Shown: in pieces, positions 37,437 to 49,458 of the stretch
Layout of the letters: each line of letters opens with the position of its first letter
Numbering within the stretch: position 1 is the first letter of the stretch
Assembly (NCBI RefSeq): GCF_011603975.1
Contig: NZ_JAANNB010000003.1
Location: 1-54,593 of the forward strand
Source of the DNA: Cellulomonas sp. IC4_254
GTDB lineage: Bacteria; Actinomycetota; Actinomycetes; Actinomycetales; Cellulomonadaceae
Length of the DNA: 54,593 nucleotides
Direction: 5' to 3'
Position numbers and translations under genes: made by a program
Notes under the pieces: model-generated
Databases searched by the model: none
Told to the model about the DNA's origin: nothing
What the model saw: the letters and a program-made list of their open reading frames with translations, nothing else

Positions 37437-37474
37437 ACGGCCCCCGTACGCCCCGACCGGGCGCACGGGGCCGT
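37437..37474 (+). terminator. Terminator hairpin after nusB
   Basis: ACGGCCCCCGT (37437-37447) pairs with ACGGGGCCGT (37465-37474) with one bulged C, extended by CGCCC/GGGCG; the loop is CGACC. It lies 13 bases after the nusB stop. Confidence 0.65.
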
Positions 37475-37493
37475 CCTGCGTCCCGGACGTCCT

Positions 37494-37557
37494 CGCCGAG
37501 CGGGCAGTAGACGTCCCCTCCGGAGGCGAGAAGGGGACATCTACTGCCCGCTCGGCG
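37494..37557. repeat. Long intergenic palindrome (26-bp arms) between nusB and pyrR
   Basis: Arms 37494-37519 and 37532-37557 match at 25 of 26 positions around a 12-base loop; CGAGCGGGCAGTAGA is the core of the left arm. The single mismatch (C/A) becomes a G-U pair in the RNA of the opposite strand. It follows a separate complete terminator, so it is not needed to end nusB transcription. It is AT-richer than the surroundings and shares its layout, not its sequence, with the palindrome at 8017-8085. Confidence 0.75.
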
Positions 37558-37636
37558 GAACGGGCGCAGGGCGGGCGTGGCGCGGGTCACGGCGCCCGCG
37601 GCGTGGACGCGGCGGGCCGCGCCCAGCCGGTCTGTG

Positions 37637-37642
37637 TAAGGT
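37637..37642 (+). promoter_or_regulatory. Candidate -10 box of the pyrimidine operon
   Basis: TAAGGT fits TANNNT and starts 64 bases upstream of pyrR, so the transcript would begin just before the PyrR-type leader. No -35 at normal spacing is recognisable. Confidence 0.4.
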
Positions 37643-37656
37643 GCCGGGGAACGAGC

Positions 37657-37692
37657 ATTCCTTTAACACCGTCCCGTGAGGCGGGGAAGGAG
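37657..37692 (+). promoter_or_regulatory. PyrR-binding leader hairpin that can mask the pyrR ribosome binding site
   Basis: GTCCCGTGAGGC (37671-37682) matches the PyrR-binding consensus (ARUCCNGNGAGGY) closely. It forms the top of a hairpin (CCC/GGG). Lower down TCCTT (37659-37663) is complementary to AAGGA (37687-37691), which is the pyrR Shine-Dalgarno sequence. PyrR bound with UMP would stabilise the hairpin and block translation, the mechanism described in mycobacteria. No intrinsic terminator is part of the structure, so classic Bacillus-type attenuation is unlikely. Confidence 0.75.
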
Positions 37693-37700
37693 CGGCCCGG

Positions 37701-38303
37701 ATGACCTCCGGTACCCCCGTGCCCGACGACACCGCTGCGGCCACCGCAGCCACGGTCGTGCTGGGCGAGCAGGACGTGGCCCGCGCGCTGACGCGCATCG
37801 CCCACGAGATCCTCGAGCGCAACAAGGGCGGCGACGACCTCGTCGTCCTCGGCATCCCGACCCGCGGCGTCCCGCTGGCCCACCGCCTCGCGGCGCGGCT
37901 CGCGGCCGTCGAGCCCGGCCTGGTGGCCGAGGACCTGGTCGGCAGCCTGGACGTCACGATGTACCGCGACGACCTGGCGCAGCACCCCACCCGCAGCATC
38001 GGGGCCACGACGGTCCCGGGCGGCGGCATCGACGGCAAGGTCGTCGTGCTGGTGGACGACGTGCTGTACTCCGGCCGCACGATCCGCGCGGCGCTGGACG
38101 CCCTGAACGACCTGGGCCGCCCGCGCGCGGTGCAGCTGGCCGCCCTGGTGGACCGCGGGCACCGCGAGCTGCCGATCCGGGCGGACTTCGTCGGCAAGAA
38201 CCTCCCGACGTCGACGGCGGAGCGGGTGCGCGTGCTGCTCGCCGAGACCGACGGCCGCACCGAGGTCGTCATCGAGAGCGGCACGGACGGGGGCGCGCGA
38301 TGA
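37701..38303 (+). CDS. pyrR: Pyrimidine operon regulator / uracil phosphoribosyltransferase PyrR
   Basis: 200 residues from ATG, just after GGAAGGAG. Type I phosphoribosyltransferase fold: PRPP loop Val-Leu-Val-Asp119-Asp120-Val-Leu-Tyr-Ser-Gly-Arg-Thr, flexible loop with Thr-Met-Tyr-Arg-Asp-Asp-Leu, and [10 protein letters not shown] followed by Asp-Phe-Val-Gly-Lys-Asn, typical of PyrR. It binds pyr mRNA in response to UMP and may also make UMP from uracil. It heads the pyr operon and overlaps pyrB (ATGA), so masking its start would lower the coupled genes too. Confidence 0.96.
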   Translation: MTSGTPVPDDTAAATAATVVLGEQDVARALTRIAHEILERNKGGDDLVVLGIPTRGVPLAHRLAARLAAVEPGLVAEDLVGSLDVTMYRDDLAQHPTRSIGATTVPGGGIDGKVVVLVDDVLYSGRTIRAALDALNDLGRPRAVQLAALVDRGHRELPIRADFVGKNLPTSTAERVRVLLAETDGRTEVVIESGTDGGAR

Positions 38304-39379
38304 GGCACCTGCTCTCCACGACCGACCTCGACCGCGCCGCCGCGATCCGCGTCCTCGACACGGCCGCGCAGATGGCCGCGACCCAGGGCCGGCAGATCAA
38401 GAAGCTGCCCACGCTGCGCGGCCGCACGGTCGTGAACCTGTTCTTCGAGGACTCGACCCGCACGCGCATCTCGTTCGAGACGGCCGCCAAGCGGCTGAGC
38501 GCGGACGTGATCAATTTCTCGGCCAAGGGGTCGAGCGTGTCCAAGGGCGAGTCGCTCAAGGACACCGCGCTGACCCTGCAGGCGATGGGAGCGGACGCCA
38601 TCGTGATCCGGCACCAGGCGTCGGGCGCGCCGCACACGCTCGCGCACGCCGGCTGGACCGAGGCCGCGGTGGTCAACGCCGGCGACGGGATGCACCAGCA
38701 CCCGACGCAGGCGCTGCTGGACGCGTTCACGATCCGCCGGCACCTGACCGGCGGCCCCGGCAACCCGGACGGCGTCGGCAACGACCTCGCCGGGCTGCAC
38801 GTGGCGGTGGTCGGCGACGTGCTGCACAGCCGGGTCGCCCGGTCGAACGTCGACCTGCTGCACACCCTCGGCGCCCGCGTGACTCTCGTCGCCCCGCCCA
38901 CCCTGCTGCCCGTCGGCGTCGGCCCCTGGCCGGCCGAGGTGTCCTACCGGCTGGACGACGTCCTCGCCCAGGGCCCCGACGCGGTGATGATGCTGCGCGT
39001 GCAGCGCGAGCGGATGTCGACGGCGGGCGGCGGGTTCTTCCCGAGCCCGCTGGAGTACACCCGGCTGTACGGCCTGGACGCGCGCCGTCTGGCCACGCTG
39101 CCCGATCACAGCATCGTGCTGCACCCCGGGCCGATGAACCGCGGCCTGGAGATCTCCGCGGACGCGGCGGACTCGCCGCGCGCGGTGATCGTCGAGCAGG
39201 TCGCGAACGGCGTGGCCGTGCGGATGGCGGTGCTCTACCTGCTGCTCGCGGGCGACGGTGACACGGCGGGCACCGCCCCCGCCACGGGAGCCGTCCCCGC
39301 CCTGACCAGCGCCAGCAGCAGCGGCAGCACCCCCGCCACCACCGCCGCGCCCACCACCACCGCCGGAGCCACCGCATGA
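38300..39379 (+). CDS. pyrB: Aspartate carbamoyltransferase catalytic chain
   Basis: 359 residues from the ATG overlapping pyrR. Carbamoyl-phosphate loop Phe-Glu-Asp-Ser52-Thr-Arg54-Thr-Arg-Ile-Ser-Phe-Glu, the mobile loop Ser-Ser-Val-Ser-Lys-Gly-Glu-Ser, [10 protein letters not shown], and Met-Leu-Arg-Val-Gln-Arg-Glu-Arg are all present. The enzyme usually ends near residue 315; here about 40 Ala/Thr/Ser/Gly residues follow and look disordered. No regulatory subunit gene (pyrI) is adjacent. Makes N-carbamoyl-aspartate. Overlaps pyrC by four bases. Confidence 0.96.
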   Translation: MRHLLSTTDLDRAAAIRVLDTAAQMAATQGRQIKKLPTLRGRTVVNLFFEDSTRTRISFETAAKRLSADVINFSAKGSSVSKGESLKDTALTLQAMGADAIVIRHQASGAPHTLAHAGWTEAAVVNAGDGMHQHPTQALLDAFTIRRHLTGGPGNPDGVGNDLAGLHVAVVGDVLHSRVARSNVDLLHTLGARVTLVAPPTLLPVGVGPWPAEVSYRLDDVLAQGPDAVMMLRVQRERMSTAGGGFFPSPLEYTRLYGLDARRLATLPDHSIVLHPGPMNRGLEISADAADSPRAVIVEQVANGVAVRMAVLYLLLAGDGDTAGTAPATGAVPALTSASSSGSTPATTAAPTTTAGATA

Positions 39380-40728
39380 CCGCGCAGTACCTGCTCAAGG
39401 ACGTCCGCATCCTCGACGGCGAGCCCACCGACGTCCTGGTCGCCGGCGGCCTGGTCGCGGCGATCGGCCCGGAGGCCGGCGACGCGGCCGAGAACGCGCC
39501 CGACGACCTCGACGTGATCGACGCGACCGGCATGGTGCTGCTGCCCGGCCTGGTCGACCTGCACACCCACCTGCGCGAGCCCGGCCGGGAGGACGCCGAG
39601 ACGATCGCCTCCGGCACCCGCGCCGCGGCGGCCGGGGGCTTCACCGCGGTGCACGCGATGGCCAACACCACGCCGACGCAGGACACCGCGGGCGTCGTCG
39701 AGCAGGTGTGGCGCCTCGGCGCGCAGGCCGGCTGGACCGACGTGCACCCGGTCGGCGCGGTCAGCGTGGGCCTGGCGGGGGAGCACCTCGCCGAGCTCGG
39801 CGCGATGGCCGACTCCGCCGCGCGGGTCCGGGTGTTCAGCGACGACGGGAAGTGCGTGCACGACCCGGTCCTGATGCGCCGCGCGCTGGAGTACGTGAAG
39901 GCGTTCGACGGCGTGATCGCCCAGCACGCCCAGGAGCCGCGGCTGACCGAGGGCGCCCAGATGCACGAGGGCGTCGTGTCCGCCGAGATCGGCCTGGCCG
40001 GCTGGCCCGCCGTCGCGGAGGAGGCGATCATCGCCCGCGACGTGCTGCTGGCCGAGCACGTCGGGTCGCGGCTGCACGTGTGCCACCTGTCGACGGCCGG
40101 CTCGGTGGAGATCGTCCGCTGGGCGAAGTCGCGGGGGATCGACGTCACCGCCGAGGTCACGCCGCACCACCTGGTCCTCACGGACGAGGAGGCCCGCGGT
40201 TACGACCCGGTGTTCAAGGTGAACCCGCCGCTGCGCACGCAGGCCGACGTCGACGCGGTCCGCGAGGGCCTGGCCGACGGCACGATCGACATCGTCGCCA
40301 CCGACCACGCCCCGCACACCCGCGAGGACAAGGACTGCGAGTGGGCCGCGGCCGCGTTCGGCATGACCGGCCTGGAGACCGCGCTGTCGGTGGTCCAGCA
40401 GACGATGGTCGACACCGGCCGGATGACCTGGGCCGACGTCGCCCGGGTGCTGTCCACCAACCCGGCGCGGATCGGCCGGGTCGAGGGCCACGGCCGCCCG
40501 ATCGCGGTGGGGGAGCCGGCCAACCTCGTGCTGGTCGACCCGGAGCAGCGCCGGGTGGTCGAGCCCGAGCGGCAGGCCACCGCGTCGGCGAACTCGCCGC
40601 TGCGCGGCCGGGAGCTGCCGGGCCGGGTCGTGGCGACGTTCCTGCGCGGCCGGGCCACGGTGCTCGACGGCGTGCCGCAGGACGACCCCGCCGACCCGCG
40701 GTTCGCCGCCGGGCGGGTGACGCCCTGA
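39376..40728 (+). CDS. pyrC: Dihydroorotase (class I)
   Basis: 450 residues from the ATG overlapping pyrB. Amidohydrolase metal site Asp61-Leu-His63-Thr-His65-Leu-Arg-Glu-Pro-Gly, Asn-Thr-Thr-Pro (substrate), histidines in Ile-Ala-Gln-His-Ala-Gln-Glu and Val-Cys-His-Leu-Ser, and the catalytic Asp in Ala-Thr-Asp-His-Ala-Pro-His. It lacks a Lys at the usual carboxylated position of type II enzymes, in line with class I. Closes carbamoyl-aspartate to dihydroorotate. The next gene's ATG shares one base with its stop (TGATG). Confidence 0.96.
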   Translation: MTAQYLLKDVRILDGEPTDVLVAGGLVAAIGPEAGDAAENAPDDLDVIDATGMVLLPGLVDLHTHLREPGREDAETIASGTRAAAAGGFTAVHAMANTTPTQDTAGVVEQVWRLGAQAGWTDVHPVGAVSVGLAGEHLAELGAMADSAARVRVFSDDGKCVHDPVLMRRALEYVKAFDGVIAQHAQEPRLTEGAQMHEGVVSAEIGLAGWPAVAEEAIIARDVLLAEHVGSRLHVCHLSTAGSVEIVRWAKSRGIDVTAEVTPHHLVLTDEEARGYDPVFKVNPPLRTQADVDAVREGLADGTIDIVATDHAPHTREDKDCEWAAAAFGMTGLETALSVVQQTMVDTGRMTWADVARVLSTNPARIGRVEGHGRPIAVGEPANLVLVDPEQRRVVEPERQATASANSPLRGRELPGRVVATFLRGRATVLDGVPQDDPADPRFAAGRVTP

Positions 40729-41270
40729 TGCCACCCTGGCTGTCCGTGACGATCCTCGTCGTGCTGGGCGCCGCGCTGCTGCTCGGCATGGCGAAGGGCT
40801 GGCGCCGGCTGCGGCGCGGCCCGAGCGAGGTCCCGGCGCCCCCGGCGGTCCCCGCCGACGAGGCCCTCGGCGACGCGCGCACCGAGCCGCTCGACGCCAC
40901 CTACGTCTCGACCACCCGGGCCGGCGACTGGCTGGACCGCGTCGGGGCGCACGGCCTCGGCGTCCGGTCGGCCGCCACCGTGCGGGTCCACGACCACGGC
41001 GTGGTGGTGCGACGACGAGGGGCGCCGGACGTGTTCGTCCCGCGCGCGGCGCTGCGCGCGGTGGGCACCTCCGGCGGCATGGCCGGCAAGGTCGTCGGCG
41101 GCGAGGGGCTGGTCGTGCTGACCTGGGTCCCCAGCCCGGACGACGACCCCCGCGGCCTCGACACCGGCCTGCGCCTGCGGCACCGCCAGGAGGCGGACAC
41201 CCTGCGCGCGGCCACCCAGACACTCATCGGATCGACACCCGCCGCGGGCGGGTCCAAGGAGAGCTCATGA
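40728..41270 (+). CDS. Conserved membrane protein between pyrC and carA (PH-like domain)
   Basis: 180 residues from ATG. One membrane helix at about 4-22, a Pro/Ala-rich linker to about 50, then a small beta-rich domain (Thr-Tyr-Val-Ser-Thr-Thr, Leu-X-X-Arg-X-X-Ala-X-Val-X-Val, Gly-Val-Val-Val-Arg-Arg, [12 protein letters not shown]) that reads like a PH-type barrel facing the cytoplasm. A gene of this kind is found at this position in many actinobacterial pyr operons (Rv1382 in M. tuberculosis, from memory). Role in pyrimidine synthesis unknown. Coupled on both sides (1 base to pyrC, 4 to carA). Confidence 0.8.
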   Translation: MPPWLSVTILVVLGAALLLGMAKGWRRLRRGPSEVPAPPAVPADEALGDARTEPLDATYVSTTRAGDWLDRVGAHGLGVRSAATVRVHDHGVVVRRRGAPDVFVPRAALRAVGTSGGMAGKVVGGEGLVVLTWVPSPDDDPRGLDTGLRLRHRQEADTLRAATQTLIGSTPAAGGSKESS

Positions 41271-42492
41271 CGGACGCACTGCTGGTCCTCGAGGACGGGC
41301 GGACGTTCGCCGGCGAGGCCTACGGGGCCACCGGCACCACCTGGGGCGAGATCGTCTTCAACACCGGCATGACCGGGTACCAGGAGACGCTGACCGACCC
41401 CAGCTACCACCGCCAGATCGTCGTGATGACGGCGCCGCACATCGGCAACACCGGCGTCAACGACGAGGACCCCGAGTCGGGCCGGATCTGGGTCTCCGGC
41501 TACGTCGTGCGGGACCCCGCGCGCCGCGCGTCGAACTGGCGCAGCGACCGCAGCCTGGACGAGGAGCTGGCCGCGCAGGGCGTCGTCGGCATCTCCGGCA
41601 TCGACACCCGCGCCCTGACCCGGCACCTGCGCGAGCGCGGCGTGATGCGCGCCGCGATCGTGTCCGGCGACGCGCTGCTGGACGCCGCCGGCCGCCGGCG
41701 CGCGGCCGAGGACCTGGTCGCCGAGGTGCAGGACCGCCCGCAGATGGCCGGCGCCGACCTGGCCGGCGAGGTGTCCACCGACACCGCGTACGTGGTCAAG
41801 GCCCTCGGGCCGGACGGCGCGCCCCTCGGGGAGCCCGTCGCCCGCGTCGCCGCCGTCGACCTCGGCATCAAGTCGATGACCCCGAACCGGATGGCCGAGC
41901 GCGGGATCGAGGTGCACGTGCTCCCGGCGCAGTCGTCCATCGACGACGTCCTGGCCACGGCGCCCGACGGCGTGTTCTTCTCGAACGGCCCTGGCGACCC
42001 GTCCGCCGCGACCCACGAGGTCGAGCTGCTCCGCGAGGTGCTGGACCGGAAGATCCCGTTCTTCGGCATCTGCTACGGCAACCAGCTGCTCGGCCGGGCG
42101 CTCGGCTACGGCACCTACAAGCTCGGCTACGGGCACCGCGGCGTGAACCAGCCGGTGCTCGACCGCGCGACGGGCCGCGTCGAGATCACCGCGCACAACC
42201 ACGGCTTCGCGGTCGACGCGCCGCTGGACGAGGTGTCCGTCGCCCCGCACGACGGCGGGCGGTACGGCCGCGTGACCGTCTCGCACGTCGACCTCAACGA
42301 CGACGTCGTCGAGGGCCTGGCCGCCCTCGACCTGCCGGCCTTCTCGGTGCAGTACCACCCCGAGGCCGCCGCGGGCCCGCACGACGCCGCCTACCTGTTC
42401 GACCGGTTCCTGGACCTGATGCGCGACCCGTCCGCGGGTGCCGCTGCTGCCGGCCAGGCCACCGACGTCACCGACTCCCCGAAGGGCGCCTG

Positions 42493-42493
<1 letters not shown>
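41267..42493 (+). CDS. carA: Carbamoyl-phosphate synthase small (glutaminase) subunit
   Basis: 408 residues from ATG. The class I glutamine amidotransferase triad is present: Cys269 in Phe-Phe-Gly-Ile-Cys-Tyr-Gly-Asn-Gln, plus His and Glu in Tyr-His-Pro-Glu near 365. The N-terminal CPSase domain has [11 protein letters not shown]. It delivers ammonia from glutamine to CarB. The C-terminal 20 residues are Ala/Thr/Asp-rich. Its stop shares one base with the carB start. Confidence 0.97.
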
Positions 42494-45845
<3,352 letters not shown>

Positions 45846-45849
<4 letters not shown>

Positions 45850-46715
45850 GGCCGTTCGGCGCGCGCCTCGCGGCGGCGACGGCCGAGCACGGCCCGCTCT
45901 GCGTCGGCATCGACCCGCACGCGTCCCTGCTGGACGCGTGGGGTCTGCCGGACAGCGCCGAGGGCGTGCGCCGGTTCGCCCTGACGGTCATGGAGGCGGT
46001 CGGCGGCCGGGTCGCGGCGGTCAAGCCGCAGGCCGCGTTCTTCGAGCGGCACGGCTCCGCGGGCGTGGCGGCGCTCGAGGAGGTCGTGGCCGCGGGCCGG
46101 GACACCGGGACGCTGGTCGTGGTCGACGCCAAGCGCGGCGACATCGGCTCGACGATGGGTGCCTACGCGGACGCGTTCCTCCGGGACGGCTCCCCGCTGG
46201 CGGGCGACGCGCTGACCGTGTCGCCGTACCTGGGGTTCGGCTCGCTCGCGCCGGCCGTGGACCTGGCGCTGGCGACCGGGCGTGGCCTGTTCGTGCTGGC
46301 GCTGACCTCGAACCCCGAGGGCGCCGAGGTGCAGCACGCGCGGGACGCCGACGGCGTGGCGGTGGCGGACCGGGTGGCGCGCGCGGCGGCGGCGTCCAAC
46401 GCGGCGGAGCTCGCCGCCGGCGGGCCGGCGGCGGGGGAGTCGCTGGGCTCGATCGGCCTGGTCGTCGGCGCCACCATCGGCGACGCCGCGGCGCGGCTGG
46501 GCGTCGACCTGGCCGCCGTGCGGGGCCCGCTGCTGGCGCCCGGGGTGGGCGCCCAGGGCGCGGGCCCGGCGGAGCTGGCGGCCGTGTTCGGCGACGCCCG
46601 GTCGGCCGTGCTCGCGTCGTCCTCGCGGGGCGTGCTGTCCGCGGGGCCGGGCGTGGGCGCCCTGCGCGACGCCGCCCGGGCGGCCGCCGACGCAGCGGGC
46701 GCCGCGCTGCGCTGA
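45846..46715 (+). CDS. pyrF: Orotidine-5'-phosphate decarboxylase (type 2)
   Basis: 289 residues from the GTG overlapping carB. Type 2 OMP decarboxylase: Cys-Val-Gly-Ile-Asp-Pro-His at the start of the barrel, Val-Lys-Pro-Gln-Ala-Ala-Phe-Phe-Glu, the catalytic [10 protein letters not shown], Leu-Thr-Val-Ser-Pro-Tyr-Leu-Gly, and Leu-X-Pro-Gly-Val-Gly-Ala-Gln-Gly for the phosphate site. It makes UMP, the PyrR co-repressor. pyrD and pyrE are not in the operon. Last gene of the operon; a strong hairpin follows. Confidence 0.95.
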
Positions 46716-46737
46716 CGGCCCGCGCACCGACCCGCCC

Positions 46738-46783
46738 GACGCCCCCGGACCCGTTGCCCCGAGCGACGGGTCCGGGGCGTCTT
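46738..46783 (+). terminator. Terminator hairpin ending the pyrimidine operon
   Basis: GACGCCCCCGGACCCGT (46738-46754) pairs with ACGGGTCCGGGGCGTC (46766-46781) with one bulged C, and TT follows. It lies 23 bases after the pyrF stop. The rest of the gap to mihF shows no clear promoter or further structure. Confidence 0.7.
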
Positions 46784-46937
46784 CAGGGCGACACGCTGCT
46801 GGGACGTGCCGGTTCGCCTGCGGCGTGCCATCCTCGGGAGATGGGCCCTTGGACCCGGGGCGGCGTCGCACCGGGCACCCCGGGGATCACGCACGATCCA
46901 TGTCCTGCCTCCTGACAGTGATGAGAAGGTGACTCAC

Positions 46938-47249
46938 GTGGCACTTCCGACTCTCACCCCCGAGCAGCGCGCAGCGGCGCTCGAGAAGGCGGCCGCAGCC
47001 CGCCAGGCCCGCGCGGAGGTCAAGAACCGGCTGAAGTACTCGCAGGGCTCGCTGTCCGAGGTGATCGCCCAGGGCCAGAAGGACGAGACCATCGGCAAGC
47101 TCAAGGTGCTCGCCCTGCTCGAGTCCCTCCCGGGAGTGGGTAAGGTCAAGGCACGCCAGATCATCTCCGAGATCGGGATCTCGGAGACGCGCCGCGTGCG
47201 TGGCCTCGGCCCGCACCAGGTGAAGGCGCTCGTCGACCGGTTCGGGTGA
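46938..47249 (+). CDS. mihF: Actinobacterial integration host factor (mIHF)
   Basis: 103 residues from the GTG at 46938, 9 bases after AGAAGG; an in-frame GTG at 46929 overlaps that site. Basic helical N-terminus with Arg-X-X-Ala-Leu-Glu-Lys-Ala-Ala-X-Ala-Arg-Gln-X-Arg-Ala-Glu, then the helix-two-turn-helix core with Leu-Pro-Gly-Val-Gly-Lys-Val-Lys-Ala and Arg-Arg-Val-X-Gly-Leu-Gly. mIHF is an abundant nucleoid protein unrelated to HU/IHF of Proteobacteria and essential in mycobacteria. It lies upstream of gmk as usual in this phylum. Confidence 0.95.
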   Translation: MALPTLTPEQRAAALEKAAAARQARAEVKNRLKYSQGSLSEVIAQGQKDETIGKLKVLALLESLPGVGKVKARQIISEIGISETRRVRGLGPHQVKALVDRFG

Positions 47250-47308
47250 CCGGCGGCGCCGCAGACGCCGGCCCCCGGGCCGCACAACTCCAGGAGCACC
47301 AGAGCAGC

Positions 47309-47884
47309 ATGACGACGCCTCGCGCCCGGCTGACCGTCCTCGCCGGACCGACCGCCGTCGGCAAGGGCACCGTGTCCGCCGACCTCCGGGCCCGGTACCC
47401 GCAGGTCTGGCTCTCCGTGTCGGCCACGACCCGGTCCCCGCGGCCGGGCGAGGTCGACGGCCTGCACTACCACTTCGTGTCGCCCGAGGAGTTCGACCGG
47501 ATGGTCGCCGAGGGCGAGCTCCTCGAGTGGGCGGTCGTGCACGGCCGGAACCGCTACGGCACCCCCCGGCGGCCCGTCGAGGAGCGGCTGGCCGCCGGGG
47601 AGCCCGCGCTGCTCGAGATCGACCTGCAGGGCGCACGACAGGTCCGGACGACGATGCCCGAGGCCCAGTTCGTGTTCCTCGCCCCCCCGTCGATGGAGGA
47701 GCTGGTGCGCCGGCTCGTCGGCCGCGGCACGGAGGACGAGGAGGAGCGGGCGCGCCGGCTCGCGACCGCCGAGGTCGAGATGGCGGCCGAGCCCGAGTTC
47801 GACCACGTGGTGGTCAACGACGACGTCCGGCGCGCCACGGACGAGCTGGTCGCGCTGATGGGCCTGCCCGCGGCTGTAGACTGA
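47309..47884 (+). CDS. gmk: Guanylate kinase
   Basis: 191 residues from the ATG at 47309 with CAGGAG 12 bases before. A GTG at 47246, overlapping the mihF stop, is an alternative that adds 21 unconserved residues. P-loop Ala-Gly-Pro-Thr-Ala-Val-Gly-Lys-Gly (12-20), GMP-binding Ser-X-Ser-Ala-Thr-Thr-Arg-X-Pro-Arg-X-Gly-Glu-X-Asp-Gly-X-His-Tyr and Glu-Ile-Asp-Leu-Gln-Gly-Ala are present. The residue after the P-loop threonine is Ala rather than the usual Ser-Gly, common in actinobacteria. Phosphorylates GMP to GDP. Confidence 0.95.
   Translation: MTTPRARLTVLAGPTAVGKGTVSADLRARYPQVWLSVSATTRSPRPGEVDGLHYHFVSPEEFDRMVAEGELLEWAVVHGRNRYGTPRRPVEERLAAGEPALLEIDLQGARQVRTTMPEAQFVFLAPPSMEELVRRLVGRGTEDEEERARRLATAEVEMAAEPEFDHVVVNDDVRRATDELVALMGLPAAVD
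47877..47882 (+). promoter_or_regulatory. Candidate -10 box for rpoZ
   Basis: TAGACT overlaps the gmk stop codon and lies 39 bases before the rpoZ GTG; CGGGAG (47911-47916) then serves as ribosome binding site. No clear -35. Confidence 0.35.
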
Positions 47885-47921
47885 CCGGCAGTCCCCACCC
47901 CCTTCGACTACGGGAGCCACC

Positions 47922-48185
47922 GTGTCCGGAACCGTCGCCGAGCCCATCGGCATCACCGACCCGCCGATCGACCGCCTCCTGGAGCGCGCCGACTCCAAGT
48001 ACGCGCTGGTCATCTACTCGGCCAAGCGCGCGCGCCAGATCAACGCGTACTACTCGCAGCTCAACGAGGGCCTGCTCGAGTACGTCGGCCCGCTGGTGGA
48101 GACCCGCCCGCAGGAGAAGCCGCTGTCCATCGCGATGCGCGAGATCGACGCGGGCCTGCTGACGGTCGCCCCGAACGAGGCCTGA
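47922..48185 (+). CDS. rpoZ: RNA polymerase omega subunit
   Basis: 87 residues from GTG. The core Asp-Arg-Leu-Leu-Glu-X-X-[20 protein letters not shown] is the omega signature split here over helices 1 and 2, and the C-terminal [11 protein letters not shown] is typical for actinobacteria. Omega assists beta-prime folding and assembly of the polymerase. Placed between gmk and coaBC, a conserved neighbourhood. Confidence 0.95.
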   Translation: MSGTVAEPIGITDPPIDRLLERADSKYALVIYSAKRARQINAYYSQLNEGLLEYVGPLVETRPQEKPLSIAMREIDAGLLTVAPNEA

Positions 48186-48200
48186 GCCTCCCGCGCTGAC

Positions 48201-49424
48201 GTGCGCATCGTCCTGGGCGTCGCCGGCGGCATCGCCGCGTACAAGGCCGCCCACGTGCTCCGGTCGTTCACCGAGGCGGGTCACGACGTCCGCGTCGTGC
48301 CCACCCGGGCGGCCCTGGAGTTCGTGGGACGCGCCACCTGGGAGGCCCTGTCCGGGCACCCGGTGACGTCCGAGGTCTTCGAGGACGTGCCCGAGGTCGC
48401 CCACGTGCGCCTCGGGCGCCAGGCCGACCTGGTCGTCGTCGCGCCCGCCACCGCGGACCTGCTGGCCCGCGCGGCCTCGGGGCGCGCCGACGACCTGCTC
48501 GCGGCCACGCTGCTCACCGCGACCTGCCCGGTCCTCATGGCCCCGGCGATGCACACCGAGATGTGGCAGCACCCGGCGACCCGCGCCAACGTCGCGACGC
48601 TGCGCGAGCGCGGGGTGCACGTGCTCGACCCCGACTCCGGGCGCCTCACCGGCGCCGACAGCGGGCCGGGCCGGCTGCCCGAGCCGGACGCCATCGCCGC
48701 GGCCGCCCTCGCGCTGGTGGACCCCGAGGGCAAGCCCCGCCCGCAGGACCTCGCCGGGCGCACCGTCGTCGTGTCGGCGGGCGGCACCCGCGAGCCGCTC
48801 GACCCCGTGCGGTTCCTCGGCAACCGGTCCTCGGGCAAGCAGGGCGTCGCCCTCGCCCGCACCGCCCAGGCGCGCGGCGCCCGGGTGACGCTCGTCGCCG
48901 CCAACCTCACGGTGCGGCCCCCGGCCGGCGTGCGGGTCGTCGAGGTGGAGACGACCGCCGAGCTGCAGGACGCCGTGCGCACCGCGGCCGCGGACGCCGA
49001 CGTCGTCGTCATGGCCGCGGCCGTCGCCGACTTCCGGCCCGCGACGGGGTCCGCGCACAAGATCAAGAAGCAGGCCGACGGCACGGTGCCGCCGCTCGAG
49101 CTCGTGCAGAACCCGGACGTGCTCGCCGGGCTCGTCGCCGACCCGCCTCGCCGCGACGGCCGGCGCCAGGTGGTCGTCGGGTTCGCCGCCGAGACGGGCG
49201 ACGACACCGGCGGCGTGCTGGACCACGGGCGGGCCAAGGCGCGCCGCAAGGGCGCGGACCTGCTGGCCGTCAACGCGGTCGGCGGCGGCCGCGGCTTCGG
49301 CGCGGAGCACAACGCCGTCACGGTCCTCGACGCGCGCGGCGAGGTCGTCGCCACCGCCGAGGGCAGCAAGGACGCGGTGTCCGACGGGCTCTGGGACGCC
49401 GTCGTCCGCGTGCTGCCCGCGTGA
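48201..49424 (+). CDS. coaBC: Bifunctional phosphopantothenoylcysteine decarboxylase / phosphopantothenate-cysteine ligase
   Basis: 407 residues from GTG. The N-terminal CoaC flavoprotein half (about 1-180) has [10 protein letters not shown], Ala-Pro-Ala-Thr-Ala-Asp and Ala-Pro-Ala-Met-His. The C-terminal CoaB half has [14 protein letters not shown], Asn-Arg-Ser-Ser-Gly-Lys-Gln-Gly and Phe-Ala-Ala-Glu-Thr. It catalyses two steps of coenzyme A synthesis. It begins 16 bases after rpoZ. Its 3' end appears to carry the metK promoter. Confidence 0.95.
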   Translation: MRIVLGVAGGIAAYKAAHVLRSFTEAGHDVRVVPTRAALEFVGRATWEALSGHPVTSEVFEDVPEVAHVRLGRQADLVVVAPATADLLARAASGRADDLLAATLLTATCPVLMAPAMHTEMWQHPATRANVATLRERGVHVLDPDSGRLTGADSGPGRLPEPDAIAAAALALVDPEGKPRPQDLAGRTVVVSAGGTREPLDPVRFLGNRSSGKQGVALARTAQARGARVTLVAANLTVRPPAGVRVVEVETTAELQDAVRTAAADADVVVMAAAVADFRPATGSAHKIKKQADGTVPPLELVQNPDVLAGLVADPPRRDGRRQVVVGFAAETGDDTGGVLDHGRAKARRKGADLLAVNAVGGGRGFGAEHNAVTVLDARGEVVATAEGSKDAVSDGLWDAVVRVLPA

Positions 49425-49446
49425 CTCGTCTGTCCGTCCGCCCCGC

Positions 49447-49452
49447 TAGCCT
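49447..49452 (+). promoter_or_regulatory. Candidate leaderless -10 box for metK
   Basis: TAGCCT ends 6 bases before the ATG at 49459 and no ribosome binding site is visible. I see no SAM riboswitch; the gap to coaBC is only 34 bases. Confidence 0.4.
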
Positions 49453-49458
49453 GTGCCC

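Noticed and set aside
37604-37609. TGGACG as -35 box of the pyrR promoter
   Set aside because: It lies 27 bases from the TAAGGT -10 candidate, too far for a normal promoter.
49425-49458. SAM riboswitch before metK
   Set aside because: The gap is only 34 bases, too short, and a leaderless promoter fits.
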